Assembly (NCBI GenBank): GCA_937982565.1
Contig: CALJLN010000047.1
Span: forward strand, 186,001-250,000
Direction of reading: 5' to 3'
Source: UBA2421 sp002343075
GTDB lineage: Bacteria; Planctomycetota; Phycisphaerae; Tepidisphaerales; Tepidisphaeraceae
DNA: 64,000 nucleotides
The position numbers were made by a program, and so were the translations under genes. Below, one piece after another: positions 25,511 through 33,770 of this stretch. The notes under the pieces were generated by a model. It had not been told where the DNA came from and made no database searches. It saw only the letters and a program-made list of their open reading frames with translations. The stretch's first letter is position 1. Each line of letters begins with the position of its first letter.

Positions 25511-27031
25511 ATGACCCGCAAGTTGTACTTAGAAACGTTCGGCTGCCAGATGAACGTGCTCGACAGCGAGCTGGTGATGAGCCAGCTTCGCGCGCAGGGC
25601 TACGAAGCAGTCGCCGACCGCGCCGCCGCCGATGTGGTGATCTTTAATACCTGCAGTGTTCGCGAACACGCCGAGCAGAAAGTGTGGAGCCGGCTGGGTG
25701 AGTTGCGCGAGGCCAAGGCCGATCGGCCAGACATGGTGATTGGCGTCATCGGATGCATGGCCGAGCGGGAGGGCGAGTCGATCTTCACGCGGTTTCCGCA
25801 TATCGATATCCTGTGCGGCCCGGGCGAGCTCGATCAGTTGCCACGCATGGTGCACAACGCATGCACCACGAGCGTCGCGCCCAGCGAAGGCGGTGCAGGG
25901 TCAGCCACGGTCGGCAGCCCGCGGCAGGTGGCGCTCATGGGTTCAACTACGCGGCGCAGCAGCACCTATGAGACGGCGAAGGAGGACAATCTTGAGTCTC
26001 TCGACCTCGCGCGCACCGTCTCACCAAGCGACAACATGCGGCAGGCGTATGTGCGCATCACCCGGGGTTGCAACAAGTTTTGCACCTACTGCGTTGTCCC
26101 CTTCACGCGCGGCCCGGAAGTGCACCGCCCGCCGGGCAATATCGTTGAAGAAGTGAAGATGCTTGTTGGTGCCGGCGCACTGGAAGTGACGCTTCTCGGG
26201 CAGACGATCAACCACTACATTTTCGACCACGGCGGCGGGCGGAAGACGACTTTTGCGGATCTTCTTTACCTCATTCACGAAAGCGTGCCTGATCTTCCCC
26301 GACTGCGTTTTGTCACGAGCTTTCCGCGAGATTTCACTGATCTTGCGCTTCAGGCGATGCGCGACTGCCCGCGGATCTGCCGCTACCTGCATGTTCCCGC
26401 GCAAAGCGGCAGCGATCGGATCTTAAAGGCGATGAACCGCGGCTACACCGCCGAGCAATACACTGATTTTGTTGATCGGGCGCGTGCGATGATGCCTGAC
26501 ATCAGCCTTGCCAGCGATTTTATTGTCGGCTTCCCCACCGAGACCGACGACGATTTCGCCTCCACCATGGAACTGGTGCGTCATTGTCGCTTCAAGAACA
26601 GCTTCATCTTCAAGTATTCCCCCCGACCGGGAACAGTGGCGATCGACCGTTTTGAAGACGATGTGCCCGATGCCGTCAAGCGGTCGCGCAACAATCAGCT
26701 TCTTGCGTTGCAGGGCGAGGTGTGTGCGTCGAACAACCGGCTGATGATCGGAAAGACAGTCGAGGTGATGGTGGAAGGCGAGAGCAAGCTCGTGAGCAAG
26801 CGCGCGTATCCCCCCGCCAAGGTGACGCTCGGGTGGGAGGCGCGGCAGGGTCTCCCCGCCGGGGAGGCGGTTTCTCTGACACAGCTCATCGGTCGCACGC
26901 GCGGCGATCAGGTCGTCTGTTTCGACGGCGAGCGTTCACTCAAAGGAGAGCTGCTTAATGTGGAGATCGTCGACGCGCGCAACCTCACACTCTTTGGCAG
27001 GCGAGTGCCGATGCACGTGGCGAAGGTCTGA
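25511..27031 (+). CDS. miaB: tRNA-2-methylthio-N6-dimethylallyladenosine synthase MiaB
   Basis: This radical-SAM methylthiotransferase converts i6A37 to ms2i6A37 in tRNAs reading UNN codons. The 506-residue protein has the three-domain layout. The UPF0004 domain has the cluster cysteines Cys12 (FGCQMN), Cys48 (NTCSVR) and Cys82 (GCMAER). The radical SAM domain has Cys187/191/194 in RGCNKFCTYCVVPFTRG. A C-terminal TRAM domain binds tRNA. The RGCNKFCTYCVVP signature and GQTINHY favour MiaB over RimO or MtaB, though the NH in place of the usual NVNSY is a small deviation. An insertion of about 30 residues (around 118 to 165) lies between the first two domains. ATG 25511 gives the family N-terminus. 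Confidence 0.93.
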   Translation: MTRKLYLETFGCQMNVLDSELVMSQLRAQGYEAVADRAAADVVIFNTCSVREHAEQKVWSRLGELREAKADRPDMVIGVIGCMAEREGESIFTRFPHIDILCGPGELDQLPRMVHNACTTSVAPSEGGAGSATVGSPRQVALMGSTTRRSSTYETAKEDNLESLDLARTVSPSDNMRQAYVRITRGCNKFCTYCVVPFTRGPEVHRPPGNIVEEVKMLVGAGALEVTLLGQTINHYIFDHGGGRKTTFADLLYLIHESVPDLPRLRFVTSFPRDFTDLALQAMRDCPRICRYLHVPAQSGSDRILKAMNRGYTAEQYTDFVDRARAMMPDISLASDFIVGFPTETDDDFASTMELVRHCRFKNSFIFKYSPRPGTVAIDRFEDDVPDAVKRSRNNQLLALQGEVCASNNRLMIGKTVEVMVEGESKLVSKRAYPPAKVTLGWEARQGLPAGEAVSLTQLIGRTRGDQVVCFDGERSLKGELLNVEIVDARNLTLFGRRVPMHVAKV

Positions 27032-27087
27032 TTATGCGTCTGATTAGGCGATGGTCTGATCAATCATCTGATCAATCGCGCGGTTGA

Positions 27088-28050
27088 TCATTCACGTCGC
27101 TTGAATCCGTAAGTTCCCGCGACGGGCCGGATGCCGTAATCGATGTCATACGGCCGCAGATAACCGCCGCCGGCATAGGGTGAGCCATAGTAGGGATAGG
27201 AATCATTGCGATGCAGAAACCTCGCATACTTCCATGCCTGTTTCCGGGTGAAGCGGGCGCTTTGCTCGTATGCGGCCGCCGCGGAGTGGAAGGCCTGCGC
27301 CTTTTCCTGGTCGAGACGAAGCTGAAGGAGCCTTGGATCGTCCTTCAGCTTGTTCTCAAACTCTTTCTGGAGCGAAGCGCGCTTGGCCGCTGCGAGTTGC
27401 AACCTCGCGCGCGCTTCGACCACGGTGGGATCACCCGCCATCGCTTCGGCGCGCAGCGCTGAGGCGCGTCTGGCATAACCAAGCCGGGCGAGCGCCAGAT
27501 CAAACTGCGACGACGCAACATATTTGCCGGCGAGCAGACTGGGGTCTTCATAGGCGCGATCATCAATCCGCGTGCGCAAGTCGGCTGCCAGGGCGACGTT
27601 CGTCGCATACTGCGGATCGTCCATCAGCCGTGCCGACACCGACGCCGTTGCCTGCTGCAAATTCTGCCAGGCCTCATCTTCCGCGACTTTGGCTTCCTGA
27701 AATGCATCAGAGCGCTCGTACTGCCGCTTGTACCGATCGACCTGCTCATTGATTCGGTCGCCGGCGTAGATCATCTCCCAACGCGCCAGGATCGTGCGCG
27801 CCCGGGCATACATAAACTCGCGCACCTCAGCCGCGGGCCAGTCGAGAGGTGCCTGGCCGAAGTATTCGCGCGCATCGCGCGTAAACGGGCTGTAACCATA
27901 AGGGCTGGCAAACTCGAAGGGCACGAAACCCGCCTCCGCCGGCGCGCCGCGCGCGTCGGTCGGTGCCGCCTGCGCCGGTTCCGCGCGCACGGTTACAGCG
28001 GCGCAGGTCGCGGCGCAGAAGCTCGCCAGCAGTAAAGATTTCATATTCAT
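27088..28050 (-). CDS. secreted alpha-helical protein of unknown function
   Basis: This is a 320-residue protein that I do not recognise. ATG 28050 follows GGGAG and a signal peptide (MKSLLLASFCAATCAAVTVRA) is clear. A Pro/Gly/Tyr-rich section follows (residues 35 to 70). Next comes a long helical, coiled-coil-prone region of about 200 residues, rich in Ala, Arg, Gln and Glu and containing several QYERSD/QLAAAKRASLQKEFENKL-like heptads. The end is a Tyr/Gly/Pro-rich tail (SYPYYGSPYAGGGYLRPYDIDYG). The overall layout suggests a periplasmic or surface structural protein. The 278 bases between this gene and the Fur-type gene hold the divergent promoters and nothing else that I recognise. Confidence 0.7.
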   Translation of the reverse strand: MNMKSLLLASFCAATCAAVTVRAEPAQAAPTDARGAPAEAGFVPFEFASPYGYSPFTRDAREYFGQAPLDWPAAEVREFMYARARTILARWEMIYAGDRINEQVDRYKRQYERSDAFQEAKVAEDEAWQNLQQATASVSARLMDDPQYATNVALAADLRTRIDDRAYEDPSLLAGKYVASSQFDLALARLGYARRASALRAEAMAGDPTVVEARARLQLAAAKRASLQKEFENKLKDDPRLLQLRLDQEKAQAFHSAAAAYEQSARFTRKQAWKYARFLHRNDSYPYYGSPYAGGGYLRPYDIDYGIRPVAGTYGFKRRE

Positions 28051-28328
28051 TTCCGCATGCTCCCTTTCATGGTCCGGCCGCAGCAGTTCATCACCACAGC
28101 CCACCTTATCTTAGACCCAACTCCCACCGCCGTCGTTAGTGAAGAACCGAAATCAATCGTCAGAAAGACGCATCGACCGTCCCACCTCCCTCACCCGGCC
28201 CGGCTGGCTCGTCCAGCTACCGCGCACCCAGACACTCCCAGAATCGCATAACTGCATTGCCCAATTAAACTTACGTTATCGCCCGCGAGATCTTCCCGCC
28301 GCCGAACTCTGGGGTAGAATCCATTGCA

Positions 28329-28838
28329 ATGTCGGCCCAGAAGATTCTTCCGTCCATCCCCCGGTCGAGCCGGTCGGTTCACCGTGCGGCGATGCCGTAT
28401 GAGCCGGTGTGCGCCGTCTTTCGCCGTTACCTGCATGGGCAGAAGCTGAAGTTCACCCCCGAACGCGCCGTCATCCTCGATTCGGTCCTCCGTCGTGAGG
28501 GGCTTTTTGAGCCGGAACAGATCATCAGCGCGCTGCAACAATCCGGCCACCGCGCCAGCCGGGCGACGCTCTATCGCACGCTCGCGCATCTGCAGGATGC
28601 CGGCATCCTCCGGCAGGTCTTCTTTGATAACAAGCAGGCGTACTATGAAGTGATCACCGCCGGGCGGCAGAATGATTATCTCATCTGCGTCGAAACCGGG
28701 CGCGTTGTGGAGTTTAACAGCGAGAAGCTGCGGGCCTTGCGCGACGAAGTCTGCAAGGCACACGGTTTTGAACCGCTGTCGCATCAGTTTCACATTTTCG
28801 GCGTGAGCGGCGAAGCCGGCAAAAAGCGCCCAAAGTAA
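28329..28838 (+). CDS. Fur-family transcriptional regulator with degenerate metal sites
   Basis: This is a 169-residue protein with a Fur winged-helix fold. LKFTPERAVILDSVL starts the DNA-binding domain and SRATLYRTLAHLQDAGIL is the recognition region, matching the ATVYRTL hallmark. The dimerisation domain is unusual. Where Fur proteins have HHDHLICxxC, this one has AGRQNDYLIC followed by VETG, so the His cluster and second Cys of the usual metal sites are missing; one His-rich end (FEPLSHQFHIFG) is kept. It may sense another cue or bind DNA constitutively. A 20-residue basic extension precedes the domain; ATG 28392 is an alternative start. No neighbouring iron or zinc uptake genes are present. 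Confidence 0.85.
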   Translation: MSAQKILPSIPRSSRSVHRAAMPYEPVCAVFRRYLHGQKLKFTPERAVILDSVLRREGLFEPEQIISALQQSGHRASRATLYRTLAHLQDAGILRQVFFDNKQAYYEVITAGRQNDYLICVETGRVVEFNSEKLRALRDEVCKAHGFEPLSHQFHIFGVSGEAGKKRPK

Positions 28839-28982
28839 AATTCCTTATGTCCCGGCTCACTTTTTGATTGTCGGGTGACTTACATTCAGATAAACAACTG
28901 TTGCTTCGCGCGGCGGGCAAGTCGCGCGTCGCGGATGATGTGATGACAATTCGGGGCAAACTTGGGCTGGAAAGAGGATTCG

Positions 28983-30752
28983 ATGCGAATGGGCCTTTTG
29001 CAATATCTGGTGCAATCTCTCGTGCAATGTCTGGGGCAATGTCTGGGGCAATGTGTTGTGCAGCGGTTGGGTCGATCGACAGTCCTCACGGCGGTATTGG
29101 GGCTGCTCATAGCACTGCCTGTGAGTGAGGCGAGTGCTTCCTGGGCGGCGGAACTCACCGCTCGGCAGCAGCAGGTGCTTGCCGACGCCGCCAACTATCA
29201 GACCAAGTTTGAAGCCGGCATGAAGCTGGCCCTCGACACCGCCGGCCCCGGCGAAGGCGTGCCCGCCGGTTCCAGGGGCAAGCTCGCCATGTCGCGGCTG
29301 CAAAGCGCCATGCAGCCTGTGCCCACGCTCGAATCGCGCTTTGCAGAGCTTCCCGGTGACGATCCCGCTGTGAAAGAGCTGCGCGCCCGCTTCGATGCGA
29401 CGCTGGCCGATGCCAAGGCGCTCGAAGCGCGTCTGACCGGGCAATCCCAGCCCGACGCCCCCGCAAAACAGGAAGCGCCCGCACAGCAACCCGGTAAACC
29501 CGCCAAGCCCGCCGCCGCCGCAGGTGCCGGCGGGGCCAAGCTTGATTACCGGCAGGAAGATGTCCTCAAGGGCGCGAAGTTCAACCTCAATCAAGTCGAC
29601 GGCTACGCCAACGCGCTCGATCAGCTCGTCGAGCAAGCCAACACCACCGCCGACAAGAATGCACTCGACCATCGCAAGATCAACAGCGGCGTTTCCACCA
29701 TCGCAGAAGCCCAGCGCAAACTCGGCTTTGCCAATGACGCCCTCGCCAAGCTCCCCGCCGATGGGCGTGGCGTCGCCGAAGCGGCTGAGCAATACAACTC
29801 CCTCGTCGCGCGCATCAATGCCGCCGACGCGGCGCTCGGCCCGGTTCACGCGCAGCTGCAAAAGCTCATCGACGTCAACAGCTACCCCGATTTCGCCGCC
29901 GACCGCGAGCGCCTTGCGGGCCTGGCGCAGATGTTTAACGGCGATCTCATTCAATCCAACCGCCCGGCGGCAGTCGAGATCGTCAACACCGCCGACGCCG
30001 CCCGCGGCGAGCGCAATCGCATCATGGAAAAGTACGCCGACTTCCTCAAGCAGGATACCGAACCGGGCAGGCAAATCGCCGGCTCGGCCGTCAATTTTGA
30101 TTCGCGCTATCAGGCGTTCGCCCAGCAGGTTGGCCAGTGGCTTCAATCAGCGCCCGCGATGATCGACGGCGACATCAAGCAGGTGAATGACATGGCCGCC
30201 ACCGCCGTTGCCGAGCAGAAGCCCGCCTTTTTCAACGGCGGCATTCCGCAGCAACTCGGCTATGTTGAGGAGAAGGTAAATCTCTACAACGCAGTCGATC
30301 CTGCCGCCGCCAGGCCGTACATGGAAAAGCTCGCCGCGCTCCGTGCCGACCTGAAAAACCAGCAGGCGCAACTAAGCGAAGGCATCATCACCGCCAACAC
30401 GCTTCCCCCCGACCGCTACACCGGCAGCGACCGCGCCGCGATGGAAGCGATGGCCATCGAGCGATGGAAGTCGGTGCAGCCCGATGCGCAAGTGCTCAAG
30501 GTCTGCTTTCACAGCGACCAGTGGAACCGCGAAACCAAGTGGGAAGCGAGCAACACCGCCTGGTACAAGATCGACCGCTCGAAGATTCAGGCGCAGCTCA
30601 TCATCAAGCACGACGACCGCCTGGCCGTCATGCGCCCCGTGAATCTCTGGATCGATCATGTCAACAACGACAAACGCACCGCCACCAACTTTGACGACAT
30701 CACCGACGAACTGCAGCCAAACCGGTTTCTGCTGCTCGACAAGGTAAAATGA
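28983..30752 (+). CDS. secreted helical protein with a 12-base tandem repeat at its N-terminus
   Basis: This is a 589-residue exported protein of unknown function. ATG 28983 follows AGAGGA. Before the signal peptide core (STVLTAVLGLLIALPVSEASA) the gene has six near-identical 12-base units (28999-29070) giving four-residue repeats of the form xQxL. The mature part is mostly helical, with an Ala/Pro/Gln linker near residues 160 to 190 and long coiled-coil-prone helices. A compact C-terminal domain of about 110 residues (VCFHSDQWNRETKWEAS to NRFLLLDKVK) looks beta-rich and may be the functional part. It is the last host gene before the island boundary and is followed by a hairpin terminator. 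Confidence 0.72.
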   Translation: MRMGLLQYLVQSLVQCLGQCLGQCVVQRLGRSTVLTAVLGLLIALPVSEASASWAAELTARQQQVLADAANYQTKFEAGMKLALDTAGPGEGVPAGSRGKLAMSRLQSAMQPVPTLESRFAELPGDDPAVKELRARFDATLADAKALEARLTGQSQPDAPAKQEAPAQQPGKPAKPAAAAGAGGAKLDYRQEDVLKGAKFNLNQVDGYANALDQLVEQANTTADKNALDHRKINSGVSTIAEAQRKLGFANDALAKLPADGRGVAEAAEQYNSLVARINAADAALGPVHAQLQKLIDVNSYPDFAADRERLAGLAQMFNGDLIQSNRPAAVEIVNTADAARGERNRIMEKYADFLKQDTEPGRQIAGSAVNFDSRYQAFAQQVGQWLQSAPAMIDGDIKQVNDMAATAVAEQKPAFFNGGIPQQLGYVEEKVNLYNAVDPAAARPYMEKLAALRADLKNQQAQLSEGIITANTLPPDRYTGSDRAAMEAMAIERWKSVQPDAQVLKVCFHSDQWNRETKWEASNTAWYKIDRSKIQAQLIIKHDDRLAVMRPVNLWIDHVNNDKRTATNFDDITDELQPNRFLLLDKVK

Positions 30753-30809
30753 CCGGGCAGGGCACGCGCTGATGAAAAAGACATCTGAAGATCGCCGGTT
30801 AAACGAAAG

Positions 30810-30839
30810 CCGCCGCACGCAGGAAAATGCGGGCGGCGG
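30810..30839 (+). terminator. hairpin terminator of the preceding gene
   Basis: A 12-base stem with one mismatch (30810-30821 paired with 30828-30839, CCGCCGCACGCA against TGCGGGCGGCGG) encloses a six-base A-rich loop, 57 bases after the stop of the secreted protein. Only a short TTGATGT follows, so termination efficiency is uncertain. Confidence 0.6.
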
Positions 30840-30849
30840 TTGATGTAAG

Positions 30850-30872
30850 TGGAGCGACGGGGAATCGAACCC
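30850..30872 (-). repeat. isolated tRNA 3' end: attachment site (att) of the genomic island
   Basis: Read on the minus strand this 23-base stretch is GGGTTCGATTCCCC plus GTCGCTCCA: the 3' strand of a T arm with its TTCGATT loop, a seven-base acceptor strand and the discriminator A. No anticodon or D arm lies beyond it (to the right); the sequence stops looking like tRNA after the GGG. A lone tRNA 3' end is the typical scar left when an integrase inserts into a tRNA gene. The polarity puts the intact tRNA at the other, right-hand end of the insertion, outside this window. The matching 5' acceptor would read GGAGCGA; the amino acid cannot be assigned. Confidence 0.75.
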
Positions 30873-30941
30873 AAAAGAACGGCGATTTTGAGCTAAAAAC
30901 GCGGTCGAAAACATAATTAAAGGCAGCATTAAAGGCGGTTC

Positions 30942-31460
30942 GTGGACGGCGAATCGGGTAGATCGTATCACGACGCGATTGTGATCCAAGACATCAACGT
31001 CTTCTCTTTCGATCTGACTAGCCGCGATCTCTCGGCCCTGACGGACGGCCATCAAATGCTCCTGGCCACGCCCGCCGACAGCCTGCCGCTCGCGGCGAGC
31101 GTCGAAGTTCTGGCCGACATCGTTCGTCGCTGCGACGATCAGCCGTTCGCCTTCCGCATCCCAGACGACGCAAGGCTTCTTTCGGTCTGGCAGCAAGCGG
31201 GCACGGCGGCAATCGTCACAACGTACTGGCGGCACAAACTCGCGCATGTCGATCTGGTTGTCGCTGCAGGCGGATCAGACCTTCAACGAGATGCTCAAGC
31301 AGTCCCCCTCACGGGGGAAGAGCTTGACCTGATCCGTCAGCGACAGTGCCCGCTGCTCGTTCGATGCCGCGTTCGGCGGCGCGTCCCGTCTATCGCAGAA
31401 GTCATGGGCATGATCGCGTACCTGCCTGCGCAGCTGGACGCTGCCACGGCTGCGAACTGA
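30942..31460 (+). CDS. hypothetical protein at the island edge
   Basis: This is a 172-residue reading frame starting with GTG after an AAAGGCGG-like stretch. I do not recognise the product. It is mixed alpha/beta in character: an N-terminal half with DINVFSFDLTSRDLSALTDGH and VLADIVRRC, and a C-terminal part rich in Arg and Val. It has no signal peptide or membrane segment. It is the first frame after the attachment site and has normal composition, but without family evidence it remains only probable. Confidence 0.45.
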   Translation: MDGESGRSYHDAIVIQDINVFSFDLTSRDLSALTDGHQMLLATPADSLPLAASVEVLADIVRRCDDQPFAFRIPDDARLLSVWQQAGTAAIVTTYWRHKLAHVDLVVAAGGSDLQRDAQAVPLTGEELDLIRQRQCPLLVRCRVRRRVPSIAEVMGMIAYLPAQLDAATAAN

Positions 31461-31532
31461 CCATTCGAGTGCGCGGTTGGCACTCTTCATGACGTGTCCC
31501 GCGCGATCCAGACGCCGCCAACACGATTTGCA

Positions 31533-31886
31533 TCACGCAATCCTGCCGTGCTCATCTAGCTTTCGCTCGATGCGATCCAGTTGACGACGGATTGCGGACA
31601 GTTCTTCGGTGATCGCGGCCAGCGGAGGCAACACCAGCTTCCGCACCGCTCGCTTCACGTTTATCGCAGTCGCAATCGTGATGTGTTTCTGGATTCGCTG
31701 AGCATCCGTATGTTCCTCGAAAGTGATCGCATCTGTCGGGTATTCGAGGAACACTCCGTCTTCATCAATCTTTGGCTCACGCCCCAGCGTTCGCTTTGAC
31801 GGCTTTCTTGTCTCCAAGACAGAAGTGACCGTGCCGTCTCGAAGTGCAAACACCTTGTAGTAGGTCTTGTGATCGCGCTTGCTCAT
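31533..31886 (-). CDS. hypothetical protein with C-terminal coiled coil
   Basis: This is a 117-residue protein of unknown function. The first 70 residues look like a small beta-rich domain (YYKVFALRDGTVTSVLETRKPSKRTLG). The last 35 form an amphipathic helix (ITEELSAIRRQLDRIERKLDE) with a heptad pattern, suggesting oligomerisation. ATG 31886 is used. It lies 36 bases downstream of the nuclease-like gene on the same strand, so the two are probably cotranscribed and may act together. Confidence 0.65.
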   Translation of the reverse strand: MSKRDHKTYYKVFALRDGTVTSVLETRKPSKRTLGREPKIDEDGVFLEYPTDAITFEEHTDAQRIQKHITIATAINVKRAVRKLVLPPLAAITEELSAIRRQLDRIERKLDEHGRIA

Positions 31887-31922
31887 GCAGAGATCATCCG
31901 CGTGACCTTCTCCCGCACCAAG

Positions 31923-32477
31923 TCATTCCTTGTCGGTAGACCTCTTCCGCAGCAGCAGCTTTGAGACGACGAACGCCACGTCGTTTTCGTATCCGCGTTC
32001 GGATGCGGTCGCGAGCCGAGTTCTGATCCAGTTGTCGTCGAACAGCCGCCAGCCCATCGCATCAAAGTGTTTGCTAAGCGCGGCGCGATCTGTGCAGCTT
32101 GCGGTCTTGCCGATTGCCATGCAGAGCGTGACCTTCGGGTTCTTCGCGCAAGCACCTGTCTCGACAAGCTGGGTTGCCAACCGTTTCAAGACAACGCCTC
32201 GCAGCGTTGGGTCAGTGAACATCTTGTACCGCTTTGGCGGGTCGAACTGCCCATCCTGAAAGACGACCCCACGAGAGTCGAGAAACGATTTGCACTCGAC
32301 GGCAAGTATCTCGTTCGTCGAGCCTTGGTAGGCGACAAGATCGATCTCCCAGCGCGGTGAGCTTGACCTGCCTATCTCGCGCTTCTCGGCTTTCGAGATT
32401 TCCACCTTTAGGCTCGGAATCGTCCAGTACCCGTTGTGCCGCAAAAGCATGGACATCAGCGATTCGAATGCATCCAC
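31923..32477 (-). CDS. PD-(D/E)XK nuclease-like protein
   Basis: This is a 184-residue protein with a probable restriction-endonuclease-like core. EIDLVAYQGSTNEILAVECKSF has the order Asp, then Glu-x-Lys at the end of the next strand, preceded by a helix with a Glu (LKVEISKAE). This is the pattern of PD-(D/E)XK nucleases and Mrr-like domains that cut DNA with magnesium. The C-terminal part (about residues 100 to 184) is unassigned. The start is GTG 32477, with a strong AAGGAGGAG 4 to 12 bases upstream. It is cotranscribed with the small coiled-coil gene downstream. It likely belongs to the defence content of the island; its target is unknown. Confidence 0.7.
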   Translation of the reverse strand: MDAFESLMSMLLRHNGYWTIPSLKVEISKAEKREIGRSSSPRWEIDLVAYQGSTNEILAVECKSFLDSRGVVFQDGQFDPPKRYKMFTDPTLRGVVLKRLATQLVETGACAKNPKVTLCMAIGKTASCTDRAALSKHFDAMGWRLFDDNWIRTRLATASERGYENDVAFVVSKLLLRKRSTDKE

Positions 32478-32597
32478 GACTCCTCCTTCAAGCTCATCTG
32501 CTATCGCTTCCGTTCACCGACCATCGAAGAAGGAGGCGGCACGCCAGCGGCAGAAGAAGCCCAGTGTACCGATACACGTCAACTTCTGGGGGACACC

Positions 32598-32777
32598 ATG
32601 CGCAATGAGAGAGACGAGCAGGCAGAGATCGAGGCCGCGATGGAGCGGCTGAAGGGATTTATCAAAAAGGCCGTCAACTACCACGACCCAGAGCGGATGC
32701 GGAGGGTCAAAGAGGGACGGGAGCATGGGCCGCACGGAGGCTGGGCGGAACTGGCTCGGGCATTCCGAGTCCGATGA
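32598..32777 (+). CDS. small hypothetical protein (59 residues), duplicated downstream as a remnant
   Basis: This is a short gene starting at ATG 32598 after GGGGGA. The product is very charged: an acidic, helical N-terminal half (DEQAEIEAAMERLKGFIKKAV) and a basic C-terminal half with HDPERMRRVKEG and GGWAELARAF. I do not recognise it. A decayed second copy of its C-terminal half occurs at 33675-33770, flanking the HEPN gene on the other side. That supports it being a genuine gene and suggests a local duplication. Confidence 0.55.
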   Translation: MRNERDEQAEIEAAMERLKGFIKKAVNYHDPERMRRVKEGREHGPHGGWAELARAFRVR

Positions 32778-32789
32778 GCGACACTCCAA

Positions 32790-32902
32790 CGCGGACGATT
32801 CAGAGCGACTACAAACTCTTCGCGGTTTGAGTAGTACCCGAAGAACGGCAAGGCCGCGTCAACGTCGTCGAGTTGTTTTTTTGTTAGCTGCTGCTTTGGC
32901 AT
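32790..32902 (-). pseudogene. possible truncated gene start
   Basis: A minus-strand frame begins at 32902 with MPKQQLTKKQLDDVDAALP and continues for about 38 residues with protein-like composition (FFGYYSNREEFVVALNRPRW). It then runs into the antisense of the 59-residue gene, where the composition becomes implausible. It could be the stump of a gene cut by the rearrangement that duplicated its neighbour. No clear ribosome site precedes it. Confidence 0.25.
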
Positions 32903-32938
32903 CCAGCACTATCGACGCCTGGACGTGCGAGGGAACAC

Positions 32939-33583
32939 TTACGACTTGGCCTTTTTCGGTGGATGGCTTACCTCGTGCATGACAGCTTCGAGAAAGTCTT
33001 GCACTGATGCCACCCAAGTCTCGACCGTCTTTTTTGAGATGTGTTTTTGCTTCCCGAAGTGTTCTGCCATGTCCTCGCGGTCGGAGCGGTGAACTATCTC
33101 ATGCCGACGCTTCATCATCGGTTCAATCGCATGTATCAGCCTTCCCGCAGTTTCAGCGTCAAGTGGTATTAGCTTGCAGGCATTCTCCAAGTCGGCGCGA
33201 TTGTTGTAGCTCGTCCTGTCTAAATGCGATTTGACTCGCGCTTTGACGTACCTTTCCACACCTCCGACAACTTTGTCGCGTATCTGCGCAAGCGTAAACT
33301 TCGGGATTGGACTGCCACCAACTTCCACGGCGCACGGTATCTGGGCAAGGACGTTTGCGTCAGCATGTGGCAGCAGTTCACGCGATACTGAACGCATCAC
33401 GTCTTCAACGGTCGCATGAAGCAAGACGACAGCCGCTCGGAGGATGTCTTTTCGAAGATTGTCACTCAATCCTTTGTCATCTGATGCTTGGACGAGATTT
33501 CGCACTCGCAGCAGATTGAATTTGCGCCTTGTGTCCAGCGTGTACTGCCACGGCGTCGAGACTATTGCCGCCTTCTTTCCCAT
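32939..33583 (-). CDS. HEPN-domain protein (putative RNase)
   Basis: This is a 214-residue, all-helical protein. Near residues 155 to 165 it contains RRHEIVHRSDRED, which fits the R-x4-6-H active site of HEPN RNases. The preceding long helices (ILRAAVVLLHATVEDVMRSVSREL) resemble the RiboL-PSP/MAE-type HEPN group. Proteins of this kind act as toxins or anti-phage RNases, often next to a nucleotidyltransferase antitoxin, but none is adjacent here. ATG 33583 follows GGAG at 7 bases spacing. It lies downstream of the large restriction operon on the same strand with about 180 bases between, so it may be its last gene or independent. No other RNase signature is visible. Confidence 0.65.
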   Translation of the reverse strand: MGKKAAIVSTPWQYTLDTRRKFNLLRVRNLVQASDDKGLSDNLRKDILRAAVVLLHATVEDVMRSVSRELLPHADANVLAQIPCAVEVGGSPIPKFTLAQIRDKVVGGVERYVKARVKSHLDRTSYNNRADLENACKLIPLDAETAGRLIHAIEPMMKRRHEIVHRSDREDMAEHFGKQKHISKKTVETWVASVQDFLEAVMHEVSHPPKKAKS

Positions 33584-33674
33584 GACTCTCTCCTTCAGTT
33601 CCTCGCTTCGTATTTCACTGCCTTCGCCAACACCGCCGCGAAGTTCTCCGCATCTGCCTTCGCCAGCCAACTAA

Positions 33675-33770
33675 CACGACCCCACGCGCAAGCGACGAGT
33701 CAAAGTGGGCCGCGAACGCGTGCCACGCGGAGGCTGGTCGGAACTGGCGCGTCAAATGCGCTACTTTTGA
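33675..33770 (+). pseudogene. decayed partial copy of the 59-residue gene
   Basis: In frame this reads HDP, then RRVKVGRERVPRGGWSELARQ and MRYF before a stop, against HDP, RRVKEGREHGPHGGWAELARA and FRVR in the gene ending at 32777. Similarity extends a little further upstream at DNA level, where the Tyr codon TAC has become TAA and one base is inserted. No start codon or ribosome site remains, so it is a remnant. Its last ten bases overlap the end of the DUF262 gene on the other strand. Confidence 0.55.

Noticed and set aside
30850..30872. Annotating a complete tRNA gene
   Set aside because: Only the T-loop with its 3' strand and the acceptor 3' strand are present; no D arm or anticodon arm can be folded from the adjoining bases.
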